Source: Neobacillus niacini
Lineage (GTDB): Bacteria > Bacillota > Bacilli > Bacillales > Cytobacillaceae
Assembly (NCBI RefSeq): GCF_023715415.1
Contig: NZ_JAMBOB010000002.1
Span: 558,001 to 622,000, forward strand
Length of the DNA stretch: 64,000 nucleotides
Direction: 5' to 3'
Part shown: positions 16,604 to 24,525 of the stretch, piece by piece
Position numbering within the stretch: position 1 is the stretch's first letter
How the letters are laid out: every line of letters begins with the position of its first letter
The notes under the pieces: generated by a model
Told to the model about the DNA's origin: nothing
The model's input: the letters and a program-made list of their open reading frames with translations, nothing else
The model's database searches: none
Position numbers and translations under genes: made by a program

Positions 16604-16993
16604 GTGGAAAAAACACTTAATCTGATTTTGGCTGAACAAAAAAGACAGGGTGAGTTAATCTATCAATTAATTAATACTGTTGCCGCAACAAATGTAAAGG
16701 TTGCCGAAATGAACGAGAAAATTGTCATAATGGATGGAACCATTAATAAAATGGATGAAAGAATTAATAAAATGGATGGAAGAATTAATAAAATGGATGG
16801 AAGAATTAACAAGATAGACGAAAAAATTATCGAAATGGATGGCAAATTTTCTACTATTGAGAAAAAACTAGATTCCGTCCTCGAGGAGGTTAAAGAAATA
16901 AAGGCAAGAATGGCAACAAAACACGACCTCGAATACTATGATCAAATGATTTCAGAGCATTCTAGGGAAATTTATAAGTTGAAAAATCATTAA
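16604..16993 (+). CDS. Small coiled-coil protein with heptad tandem repeats
   Basis: 129 aa and strongly charged. The centre is four successive seven-residue units of the INKMDGR type, followed by further heptads to about residue 105, so it should form a long parallel coiled coil. No membrane segment or signal peptide. GTG start preceded by AAGGAGG at 10 nt. I cannot assign a family; phage- and plasmid-type small coiled-coil proteins look like this. No operon partner. Confidence 0.7.
   Translation: MEKTLNLILAEQKRQGELIYQLINTVAATNVKVAEMNEKIVIMDGTINKMDERINKMDGRINKMDGRINKIDEKIIEMDGKFSTIEKKLDSVLEEVKEIKARMATKHDLEYYDQMISEHSREIYKLKNH
16740..16823 (+). repeat. 21-bp tandem repeat inside coiled-coil gene
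   Basis: About four copies of a 21-bp unit around ATTAATAAAATGGATGGAAG, in frame, so copy number could change the length of the coiled coil without breaking the frame. Confidence 0.8.
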
Positions 16994-17175
16994 ACACCTC
17001 CAAAGAGACTCCTCAATAATATATACTTACTTCAATCTGAGAATTTCCTATCAAACTTTTGAGTTTATCCTTACAAGGAATCCTATACTCATAGGAAAAA
17101 AAGTAAGGTGCCACAATTAAAAGGAATTCCCTTCACATCAATTATATAGTAATCTAATATATTGCAATACTAAGT

Positions 17176-17213
17176 GCCAGGCAAATCGATTAGAAGATGC
17201 CTGGCGTTTTTTT
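17176..17213 (+). terminator. Family B element acting as terminator
   Basis: GCCAGGCA pairs with TGCCTGGC across 14 nt and is followed by GT7. It is the first reasonable stop for the coiled-coil gene transcript, about 180 bp after its end. Confidence 0.75.
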
Positions 17214-17240
17214 GATTTTTTGTATAAGTAACAAAAATAA

Positions 17241-17269
17241 AAGTGCCAGGCACCACGTGCCTGACACTT
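17241..17269. repeat. Family B palindrome, terminator of the GtrA operon
   Basis: AAGTGCCAGGCAC and GTGCCTGACACTT form 13-bp arms with one mismatch and a 3-nt loop. It lies 8 bp beyond the minus-strand GtrA stop and has T-rich tracts on both sides, so it can end transcripts from either direction. Confidence 0.75.
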
Positions 17270-17276
17270 TTTCCTA

Positions 17277-17663
17277 CTATTTAAATGTCCAATAGTTATT
17301 CAATATGAAGTTGATGATGGGAATTATCAATGTTGTGATTAGCTCACCGATTACATAGTGAAGTGAAAGGATATTTACTACTAGATACATGAGACCAAAA
17401 TTTAAGGTGAAGCCAATGGCAGAAACAACGAGAAAACGCAACATTTGATTGTAGGAGAAGTGGCTGCCAAAGGTATATTTTTTGTTTAATAGAAATGAGA
17501 TGTAAGTCATGATGATAAAGGAAAGTGTTGATGCGAAAATAGGATCTTTGTCAAAATGTTCAACCAAGACGAAAACAGACAGAAAATAAATGAGTACGCT
17601 TATGCATCCCACAATACTGTATTTAATAAATTTAAGAAATAGTTCTTTACTTACGAGCATCAT
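17277..17663 (-). CDS. GtrA-like family membrane protein
   Basis: 128 aa with four membrane helices and the GtrA pattern: FIKYSIVGCISVLIYFLSVF, then FIIMTYISFLLNKKYTF, RFLVVSAIGFTLNFGLMYL and a C-terminal NFILNNYWTFK. GtrA proteins are thought to move lipid-linked sugars or take part in envelope polysaccharide synthesis. RBS AGAGG before a tandem ATG. It starts 18 bp after the LPG-synthase-like gene, so the two form an operon ending at a family B terminator. Pairing with a lysyl-PG-synthase-like domain suggests lipid or envelope modification. Confidence 0.88.
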   Translation of the reverse strand: MMLVSKELFLKFIKYSIVGCISVLIYFLSVFVLVEHFDKDPIFASTLSFIIMTYISFLLNKKYTFGSHFSYNQMLRFLVVSAIGFTLNFGLMYLVVNILSLHYVIGELITTLIIPIINFILNNYWTFK

Positions 17664-17681
17664 TAAAGCCTCTCATTAGGG

Positions 17682-18782
17682 TCATTCAAAACGCCATTTT
17701 GTGATAGCATTTTTAATAGAATTATTTTTTCTTTCCTTATGATCTATTAAACTACGTTTATAGTTGATCAGAAAAAGCAGTTGTATAAAAATTACCGTCA
17801 GAAAGTTTTTTTTGTAAGCTATATATTTTGGTTCCCAATCGGTGGTAAATTTACTTTTAAATTCTTTTAGACCTTTAAAATTATATAAGGAATTCCCGTA
17901 AAGATAGGCTAGGCGAATTATTTTTTCACTTGTAAATGAATGTTTGCAGTTTCCCACATTTGATAATGGAGACATACCTAAACTGCAGCTTTGATATCCA
18001 TTCTTTTTTGCCCACTGAAATATATGAATAAATAATACATCCATTGTTCCATGAGGGCTATCTGAATATTTTCTCATCAGGTCAATGGTAACCGTATTTT
18101 TATAATCAGTTGCTAACGTAGCAAAGGCAATGGCTTCACCTGCAGGGTTGTGTAAAAGTGCAATAGGGAAACGTGAAACATATTCTTTGCTAAAAGAGAC
18201 GACTGAAAACCCTTTTTCCTTCTGACTGCCTAACCAGGAATCGGAAATATGTTTTAACTCGGAAAGCAGGTGATTAGAATAAGGGGGGTGGACCACGCTA
18301 AATGTATAAGAATTTCGCGTAAATTTATTCAATTTTGTTCGTAATTTTGCTCCTTGTTTTCCTTCTAAAGAAAATTGTTGGAGATTCACTAACCCCACTT
18401 CGCCCACCTTAAGGAAGCGAAAACCTGAATCATGATAATAGTGCATATACTGTGGGCTTATTTGATAGAAAACAGGTTTAAAGCCTCTGATTTTGCTATA
18501 TTCACAGAATTCTTTGATGGCTTCCTTAAACTTTGCTTCATCTCCGATTGGATCACCTAAAACCATAAATTTATTTGCAATGCGTTTATATACAATTAGA
18601 ACATCTCGCTCTTTCGTCCAGAAAATCTCTTTATCTTTTAAGAAAATCAAATGAGAAGCATGATTTCCTCCATTTTCCTGTAAAAAAGAAGATAATTCAT
18701 CATATTGAAGATCAATGTTACTTGTGGGAGACTTCATCATCTCACCTTTTTCTTTAATAAAGGATGTATTCACATCAAGCAT
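17682..18782 (-). CDS. Stand-alone phosphatidylglycerol lysyltransferase-like (MprF C-terminal) domain
   Basis: 366 aa matching the soluble synthase half of MprF (two GNAT folds), which transfers an amino acid from tRNA to phosphatidylglycerol. Seen: LVLGDPIG-like FMVLGDPIGDE, FYQISPQYMHYYHDSGF, KVGEVGLVNLQQFSLEGK, KLRTKLNKFTRN, MRKYSDSPHGTMDVLF and SLGMSPLSNVG, all in the family's order. The N-terminal flippase part of MprF is missing. Only a hydrophobic patch near the C-terminus (LTVIFIQLLFLINY) could touch the membrane. Start ATG 18782 has AGGAGG 9 nt upstream. Substrate amino acid unknown. It is in an operon with a GtrA-like protein. Confidence 0.85.
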   Translation of the reverse strand: MLDVNTSFIKEKGEMMKSPTSNIDLQYDELSSFLQENGGNHASHLIFLKDKEIFWTKERDVLIVYKRIANKFMVLGDPIGDEAKFKEAIKEFCEYSKIRGFKPVFYQISPQYMHYYHDSGFRFLKVGEVGLVNLQQFSLEGKQGAKLRTKLNKFTRNSYTFSVVHPPYSNHLLSELKHISDSWLGSQKEKGFSVVSFSKEYVSRFPIALLHNPAGEAIAFATLATDYKNTVTIDLMRKYSDSPHGTMDVLFIHIFQWAKKNGYQSCSLGMSPLSNVGNCKHSFTSEKIIRLAYLYGNSLYNFKGLKEFKSKFTTDWEPKYIAYKKNFLTVIFIQLLFLINYKRSLIDHKERKNNSIKNAITKWRFE

Positions 18783-19016
18783 GAAAGGTTTCCTCCTGAA
18801 AAAAATCAACTATTATATAATAACATAGGAAGGGTTAATTGACTGTGTGGAATTTATTGTAAATTTATATGTAAGCATTTGATTTAATGGAGTCAATCGG
18901 CGACTTACTAACCGAAAGTGTTGGAGATGGGACAGGGGGTGTCGACTGTGTCGGCATCCTGAATCATAATTTTGAAGAAAATAGCCTAAATATCATAGTA
19001 GAAAGGACCGTCAGAA

Positions 19017-19831
19017 TGTACTGACCCCCAAAAGTTAGAGTGAAATTCTGACTTTTGGGGTGTTTTTTATGGGCAAATATAGTGATGAATTTAAACTTTT
19101 GGTGGTAAGAGAATATTTGGAAGGAAAACTAGGATATAGAGCACTCGCCAAGAAACATGGGATTAAGGCTAAATCATCCATTGACCGATGGGTGAAAGTT
19201 TATGAGAAGTTCGGTCAGAAAGGGATAACGAGTAAGAAGCATCCTGAAACTTATCCTGTTCAATTAAAGCTCGATGTATTAAGCTTTATAAAAAGAACAG
19301 GTTCTTCAGAAACTGATGCAGCCCTTCACTTTGGGCTAACAAACCCTACAATTATATCCTTATGGAAAAAAGCATTTTCAGAGGATGGGAGCGAAGGCCT
19401 GGAAAGACCGAAAGGACGACCGCCCATGACTGATAAAGCTAAGAGTATAAAAGGAAAACAAGTAAAACAGAGCGAAATGGCATACGAACAAAAATTGGAA
19501 CGAGAGAACGAGCTTCTGCGTTTAGAGGTAGAATACTTAAAAAAGTTGCGAGCTTTTCAGATGGATCCGAAGGGCTATCTCGAAAAGCACAAGCAGCGTT
19601 ATCATTCGAACTCAAAGAAACCTTCAAACTAAAAGATGTTTTACAAATAGTCGGCATTCCCGAATCCTCCTATCATTATCATATAAAAATAATGAATAAG
19701 GAGAATCCGGACCTTGATCTAGAGAAACTTATTCAATCCATTTTCCAAAAACATAACGGAAATTATGGTTATCGTCGTATTCAACTAGAATTGCAAAACC
19801 GTGGGGTTGAAGTGAATCATAAGAAGGTGCA
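19017..19831 (+). mobile_element. IS3-family (IS150-like) element, 3' truncated
   Basis: The left end begins at TGTACTGACCCCCAAAAGT (19017). It carries orfA and the first third of orfB and stops abruptly at about 19831, where it is joined directly to an internal piece of purD. No right inverted repeat is present, so the element is dead. Confidence 0.85.
19069..19632 (+). CDS. IS3-family transposase OrfA
   Basis: About 187 aa with two HTH units (YSDEFKLLVVREYLEG..GYRALAKKHGI and ALHFGLTNPTIISLWKKAF) and a leucine-zipper-like tail ending KLERENELLRLEVEYLKKL. This is the DNA-binding part of IS150-type transposases. An A6G slippery run at 19539-19545 is the expected site for the -1 frameshift that would make OrfAB. 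Start ATG 19069 is preceded by GGGGTG. Intact as a frame but useless for transposition because OrfB is cut. Confidence 0.85.
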   Translation: MGKYSDEFKLLVVREYLEGKLGYRALAKKHGIKAKSSIDRWVKVYEKFGQKGITSKKHPETYPVQLKLDVLSFIKRTGSSETDAALHFGLTNPTIISLWKKAFSEDGSEGLERPKGRPPMTDKAKSIKGKQVKQSEMAYEQKLERENELLRLEVEYLKKLRAFQMDPKGYLEKHKQRYHSNSKKPSN

Positions 19832-19835
19832 CTGA
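19545..19835 (+). pseudogene. IS3-family transposase OrfB, truncated
   Basis: In the -1 frame relative to OrfA the text continues SFELKETFKLKDVLQIVGIP, ESSYHYHIK and NYGYRRIQLELQNRG, then VNHKKVH and a stop formed at the purD junction. Only the N-terminal region before the DDE catalytic domain is left. Confidence 0.85.
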
Positions 19836-20792
19836 TTGAGGGAAGTAAGGCGTTCGCTAAGGAATTAATGATTAAGTATCAGATTCCGACTGCTAAATAT
19901 GCAGCGTTTACAAACTACGAGGAGGCACTAGACAATGTTCGCCGCGAAGGGGTACCGATTGTGATAAAAGCGGATGGCCTAGCTGCAGGAAAAGGTGTGG
20001 TTGTGGCAAAAAGCTTAGTAGAAGCTGAGGACGCACTTAAAAGTATGATGAAAGATGTTACGTATGGTACGGGTGGTTATTGAGGAATTTCTCGAGGGGG
20101 AAGAGATGACCTTGCTCTCTTTTGTGAATGGGTCTACAGTGAAGCCAATGGTACCATCACAGGATCATAAGCCAGTGTATGATGGTGACAAGGGACCTAA
20201 TACAGGTGGTATGGGAACGTATGCTCCTTTGCCGCATATTGATCCCTCCATGACTGAGCGGATTATTATGACAATCGTCCAACCAACCGCCGAAGCGATG
20301 GTTGCAGAAGGAGTACCTTATGAGGGAATTCTCTATACCGGTTTGATGCTGACAAAAGAAGGACCAAAAGTCATTGAATATAATGCGCGGTTTGGCGATC
20401 CGGAAACCCAGGTTGTTGTTCCTTTATTAGAAACTGATTTACTTGAAATTTTAAATGCTAGTCTCACCGGTAAGCTGGAAAATGTAGAGGTGAAATGGAA
20501 AGACAAGTCTGCAGTTTGCGTAATTATGTCTTCAGCTGGTTATCCAGGTCCATACGAAAAGGGACAAGTCATATATGGTTTAGACCAAGTCGTTGAACCA
20601 ACCATTATTTTCCATGCTGGTACCGACACGAAGGATGGAGAAATTATTACAAATGGCGGTCGGGTTTTAGGAATTACAGCGATTGCAAAAACGCTTAAAG
20701 AAGCACGTGAATTAGCTTATCAGTCAGTAGAAAAGGTATCATTTATGGGAGCATATTACCGAACAGATATTGGATCAAAAGCATTCCATTGA
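19832..20792 (+). pseudogene. purD: purD fragment (phosphoribosylamine-glycine ligase), truncated and frameshifted
   Basis: PurD catalyses the ATP-dependent joining of glycine to phosphoribosylamine in purine synthesis. Here the reading begins at LIEGSKAFAKELM, so about 105 N-terminal residues are missing, replaced by the truncated IS. The ATP-grasp signature IVIKADGLAAGKGV is present. At about 20070 the frame breaks: the first part ends DVTYGTGGY-stop, and a second frame resumes at RVVIEEFLEGEEMT and continues through PQDHKPVYDGDKGPNTGGMG and EYNARFGDPETQ to a normal C-terminus. A short deletion that removed the usual Gly/Ala-rich loop explains this. No other pur genes are nearby, so this is a stray piece and a working purD is expected elsewhere. 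Confidence 0.93.
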
Positions 20793-21188
20793 TTGGTGAT
20801 GAGTAAAAACTCGTATAGCCTTTCAAAAAGATGGAATTTAGGGTTCTGCTTAAGGTAGGTCTTTTTTTAAGAAAAATAGTTCTGCGTTCAATACATTTAT
20901 TGCATTCTACACTGATACCTTAAAAAAAGAAAAGTGTCTGACACCTTCCAGATTTTTGGTTGGTGCCAGGCACTTTTTTCTGAGGGAGGAGCGGGTATAC
21001 TTTTGCTTCCGTAATTCCATAAATATGTAAGTTAATGTCTTCTTCTGTATTGTAGAAATAAAACTAGTGTATGCAGTTGCATACGCATTTAACCCTTTCA
21101 TTCCGGGTTTGCAACAGTAGTGTCAAGAGCGATTTCTGCTTAAGAAGGTTTACGTAAGGAAAACATTCAAAATCTTAATAGAGTAATG
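20793..21188. other. Intergenic stretch, no gene seen
   Basis: Between purD debris and the HxlR gene. It holds one family B repeat (20930-20977). Short frames on either strand lack ribosome sites and family features. Confidence 0.6.
20930..20977 (+). repeat. Family B palindrome
   Basis: AAAGTGTCTGACACC and GGTGCCAGGCACTTT form 15-nt arms with two mismatches (both wobble-compatible) around a 15-18-nt loop, followed by T-tract. Terminator-like. Confidence 0.7.
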
Positions 21189-21515
21189 CTACGCCCAGTA
21201 AGAACCCCAGTATTTCATTTCTTTTATGATGGTATGTAAGGATTGTCCCTTTTCAGTAAGTGAATATTCAACTGTTACGGGTACTGTAGCGTAAACAGTC
21301 CGAATTAAAACACCATTGGATTCTAAATGTCTTAGCGTATCGGTTAAGGCCTTTGGACTTACGTTTGAAATAGCCTTTTGTAATTCTCCAAACCGTTTTG
21401 TTCCTTCGAATAACTCTCTTAATACGAGAAAAGACCACTTTCCTCCAATTACACTAAGTGCTTTTTCAATCGAACATTTAATCTCTAAGGGTTTCGTTTC
21501 TTTTATTTCGCTCAT
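21189..21515 (-). CDS. HxlR family winged-helix regulator
   Basis: 108 aa with the HxlR pattern: CSIEKALSVIGGKWSFLVLRELFEGTKRFGELQKAI, SPKALTDTLRHLESNGVLIRT and VEYSLTEKGQSL. The single N-terminal Cys (near residue 14) sits where YodB, HypR and similar members sense thiol stress; whether it does so here is inference. It is divergent from an aldo/keto reductase gene, with a perfect dyad between them. Repression of that reductase, relieved by an electrophile, is the likely job. Confidence 0.88.
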   Translation of the reverse strand: MSEIKETKPLEIKCSIEKALSVIGGKWSFLVLRELFEGTKRFGELQKAISNVSPKALTDTLRHLESNGVLIRTVYATVPVTVEYSLTEKGQSLHTIIKEMKYWGSYWA

Positions 21516-21541
21516 AGACTACCTCTTTCTAATTTATAGAA

Positions 21542-21558
21542 ACTATAAATTTTATAGT
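21542..21558. promoter_or_regulatory. Candidate HxlR operator
   Basis: ACTATAAA-T-TTTATAGT is a perfect 8+8 dyad with a single central base, between the divergent HxlR and reductase genes. Placement and symmetry fit an autoregulatory operator. Confidence 0.6.
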
Positions 21559-21675
21559 AAATAATATATAGGTTAGTATATCAAAAATATTTCAGTGGTT
21601 GTTGTTTAAATGATGAAAACGTATACTTTTTTGTGTAAGGTTATTTATCAAGATATAGAAAGGGAGATCAAACAA

Positions 21676-22602
21676 ATGAAATACCGCAAGCTTGGAAAAT
21701 CAGATTTAAATGTGTCTGTTGTCGGAATCGGTACTTGGCAATATGGCGGCGAATGGGGAAAAGATTTCAAACAAAAAGAAGTAGATGAAATCCTAGACAA
21801 AGCCAAGGAAATGGGAATTAATTTGATTGATACAGCCGAATGTTACGGTGACCACCTTTCTGAAAGATTTATCGGCAACTACTTAAAAAATCAAAACAGG
21901 GAGGATTGGATAGTCGCAACAAAATTCGGCCATCATTTTCATGAATCCTTTACCCGAACAAATCATTGGTCCGCTGGGGAAGTCGTTAAGCAGTTGGACG
22001 ATTCTTTAAGAGCTCTTGGAACAGACTATGTAGACATATATCAATTTCATTCTGGCAGTGATGACGTGTTTCAAAATGAAGAATTATGGACTGTATTGGA
22101 CAAGCAGATGAAGGCAGGTAAAATCCGCCATCTAGGAATATCAATCGGTTCTAACGAAAATATCTATCAAACGGACCTAGCAACGGAAGTAAATGCCAGT
22201 GTGATTCAGGTTGTGTATAACCGGTTAGACCGTAAACCAGAGGAACAAGTTTTTCCTTCCTGTGAAGTGCAAAATCTTGGGGTCCTGGCCCGGGTTCCAT
22301 TAGCAAGCGGTTATTTAAGCGGCAAATATAAGCCAGGTGCAGTATTTGATCAAAACGATGTTCGGAATAACCATTTACAAAGTGAAGTGTTAAAGCAGCT
22401 TAAACTAGTTGAAGAAATTCAACAAAATGAAGTCCCAAAAGGAGTTAACATGGCTCAATGGGCACTTGCATGGTGCCTAAAGCATCCAGCCGTTACGAGT
22501 GTAATCCCAGGATGTAAAAATGTAGAACAAGTTGAATTAAATGCACTCGTTGCAGACTTAGAATTAGTATCAGATAAGCATCCACAGGCTGTGAAAGTTT
22601 AA
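21676..22602 (+). CDS. Aldo/keto reductase
   Basis: 308 aa NADPH-dependent reductase with the TIM-barrel AKR pattern: MKYRKLGKSDLNVSVVGIGTW, GINLIDTAECYGDHLSE (catalytic Asp and Tyr), IVATKFGHHF (Lys), VDIYQFHSGSD (His) and SVIPGCKNVEQVE (cofactor binding). Start ATG 21676 is preceded by GGGAG; the longer frame from 21610 has no ribosome site. Divergent HxlR regulator upstream suggests control by reactive carbonyls or quinones. Physiological substrate unknown. Confidence 0.9.
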   Translation: MKYRKLGKSDLNVSVVGIGTWQYGGEWGKDFKQKEVDEILDKAKEMGINLIDTAECYGDHLSERFIGNYLKNQNREDWIVATKFGHHFHESFTRTNHWSAGEVVKQLDDSLRALGTDYVDIYQFHSGSDDVFQNEELWTVLDKQMKAGKIRHLGISIGSNENIYQTDLATEVNASVIQVVYNRLDRKPEEQVFPSCEVQNLGVLARVPLASGYLSGKYKPGAVFDQNDVRNNHLQSEVLKQLKLVEEIQQNEVPKGVNMAQWALAWCLKHPAVTSVIPGCKNVEQVELNALVADLELVSDKHPQAVKV

Positions 22603-22946
22603 ATAGGTGTATATTAGGCATCCAAAAGAAGGCCTTTGTAAAACTTTGATTACAGACTTAACAAATCTTGGTAATGCTACACCCAATTCATCGAGTACAG
22701 AGGCAAATACCCCTATAACAGCCCATAAATAAAAAGTTCATTTTCTATATATGGCTGCCAAAAAGCAGCCTATTCACTTTCGATTAGTCGGTTACGGTTA
22801 GTTTTTTTAAGAATTTAATATTCATTTCATTCAAGATACCTATTCAAATAAACTCTCTACCTTTTTTAGAGCTGATTTTGCTATTTTCTTCTATTTTTTG
22901 TGTAAAATAGAAGAAGTGAAAAATAAAAAAAAGAATAGGTGAGAAC
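22603..22946. other. Intergenic stretch with palindrome
   Basis: No gene is convincing. A short minus frame around 22625-22730 (VLDELGVALPRFVKSVIKVL) looks protein-like but lacks a start and may be debris. The right end holds the 22887-22914 dyad. Confidence 0.5.
22887..22914. promoter_or_regulatory. Perfect 11-bp dyad upstream of M20 peptidase
   Basis: TCTTCTATTTT and AAAATAGAAGA flank a 6-bp centre (TTGTGT), 33 bp before the peptidase start. It overlaps the probable promoter, so an operator is the likeliest reading. Confidence 0.5.
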
Positions 22947-24308
22947 ATGAGTCAATTATCCGATTTTGTATCGAAGCAGCATCAGCAAAATGTGGAGGAA
23001 TTAAAGGAATTACTTCGAATTCCAAGCATAAGTTCCTTATCTGAGCATAAAGAGGATATCCAAAAAGCAGCTTCCTGGATTTCCAATAAGTTAGAAAGCA
23101 TCGGAATGGAGAACGTTGAAATCGTCCAAACAAAAGGTCATCCAATTGTTTATGCAGACTGGCTTCATCAGGAAAATGCACCGACTGTATTAGTATACGG
23201 TCATTATGATGTACAGCCTGTTGATCCACTTCATTTATGGGAAACCCCTCCGTTTGAACCAACGATCCGTGATGAAAAGATCTTTGCCAGAGGGGCGACA
23301 GACGACAAAGGGCAAACGTTCTTACATATTAAAGCAGTGGAAGCATTACTGAATTTAGAAGGTAAATTACCGGTTAATGTAAAATTTTGTATCGAAGGTG
23401 AAGAAGAAATCGGGAGTCCTAATCTTCCTCAGTTTTTATCCGAGAATAAAGAAAAATTAGCCTGTGATGTCGTGGTCATATCCGATTCTGACATGTGGGA
23501 TAGAGGAGTTCCAGCGATTACGTATTCATTAAGAGGTCTTTGTGCACTCGAAGTTTCTCTTAAAACAGCGAATACAGATTTGCATTCAGGCATGTTCGGC
23601 GGGGGAGTTCAGAACGCTAACCATTTGCTAGTGAAGCTGCTTTCTACTCTTCATGATGCAAACGGAAAAGTAAATGTTGATCAGTTCTATGAGGATGTCC
23701 TAGAATTGACAGAATTTGAGAAGGAACAAATTAAAGCACTGGGCTTTGATGAAGAAAAGCTAAAAAAGCAGTTAGGGGTAACGGAATTAACGGGAGGGGA
23801 AACAAATTATCCTTATCCAGAGAAAATCAGTTCTCGGCCAACATTAGAATTAAACGGGATATGGGGTGGATTTCAAGGGGAAGGTACAAAAACCGTCATT
23901 CCGAACGAGGCACATGCCAAAATCACCTGTCGTCTGGTCAATAATCAAAACCCTGAAAAAATCCAGGGCTTAATCAAAAAGCATCTTGAAGAAAAAGCAC
24001 CAAAAGGATGCAGTGTAAAAGTGACCCTTCAAGACACCGGTAATCCATTCTTAACACCAATCGATGATCCAATGATTCAAAAAGCGGCTGAAGCCTATGA
24101 ACGGGTTTATGGAAAAGCACCTGTTTATAAAAGAGAAGGGGGTTCCATTCCGATTGTATCGGATTTCAACCATACCCTAAATACTCCTGTTGTCTTAATG
24201 GGATTCGGGCTGCCAGATGAAAATCTCCATGCTCCGAATGAACATTTTAACTTAGAAAACTTTGATAAAGGAATCTTAACGATCTGTTCCTTTTTGGAAT
24301 TAATTTGA
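22947..24308 (+). CDS. M20 family dipeptidase
   Basis: 453 aa di-zinc peptidase of the M20 group (CNDP/PepV-like). Metal and catalytic residues are visible in order: YGHYDVQP, ARGATDDKGQ, EGEEEIGS (Glu pair), ISDSDMWD and, near the end, HAPNEHF. The central dimerisation (lid) domain is present, so length is normal. RBS AGGTGAG before ATG. A strong terminator follows directly. It cleaves dipeptides or short peptides in the cytoplasm; specificity unknown. Confidence 0.92.
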   Translation: MSQLSDFVSKQHQQNVEELKELLRIPSISSLSEHKEDIQKAASWISNKLESIGMENVEIVQTKGHPIVYADWLHQENAPTVLVYGHYDVQPVDPLHLWETPPFEPTIRDEKIFARGATDDKGQTFLHIKAVEALLNLEGKLPVNVKFCIEGEEEIGSPNLPQFLSENKEKLACDVVVISDSDMWDRGVPAITYSLRGLCALEVSLKTANTDLHSGMFGGGVQNANHLLVKLLSTLHDANGKVNVDQFYEDVLELTEFEKEQIKALGFDEEKLKKQLGVTELTGGETNYPYPEKISSRPTLELNGIWGGFQGEGTKTVIPNEAHAKITCRLVNNQNPEKIQGLIKKHLEEKAPKGCSVKVTLQDTGNPFLTPIDDPMIQKAAEAYERVYGKAPVYKREGGSIPIVSDFNHTLNTPVVLMGFGLPDENLHAPNEHFNLENFDKGILTICSFLELI

Positions 24309-24318
24309 ATAGATAGGT

Positions 24319-24354
24319 AAAAGGAGGGATCGCATAGCATCCCTCCTTTTTGCT
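24319..24354 (+). terminator. Rho-independent terminator of M20 peptidase
   Basis: AAAAGGAGGGAT pairs perfectly with ATCCCTCCTTTT around an 8-nt loop, with the T-tract continuing the arm. Confidence 0.9.
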
Positions 24355-24494
24355 GTGAAGCGCTAAGTCTATTTTGTTATACAATAAGAATAAACAGGCA
24401 TGAATGGTTGGGCTATTTATGAAAGATGATAAAGACAAAGAATTTACCACGCTGTCCATGTATAGCCTGGTTTAGGGGACTATTTAAAAAATAA

Positions 24495-24525
24495 ATGGGA
24501 AAAGAGTTATTAATTCTTTTCCCAT
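24495..24525 (-). terminator. Terminator overlapping the HD-GYP stop codon
   Basis: ATGGGAAAAGA and TCTTTTCCCAT form a perfect 11-bp stem; the stop codon (24510-24512) lies in the loop and the left arm encodes the last residues. On the minus strand a TTTATTTTTT tract follows. Confidence 0.85.

Noticed and set aside
16740..16823. Regular 21-bp units as a CRISPR array
   Set aside because: Units are contiguous with no spacers and are in-frame heptads of a coiled coil.
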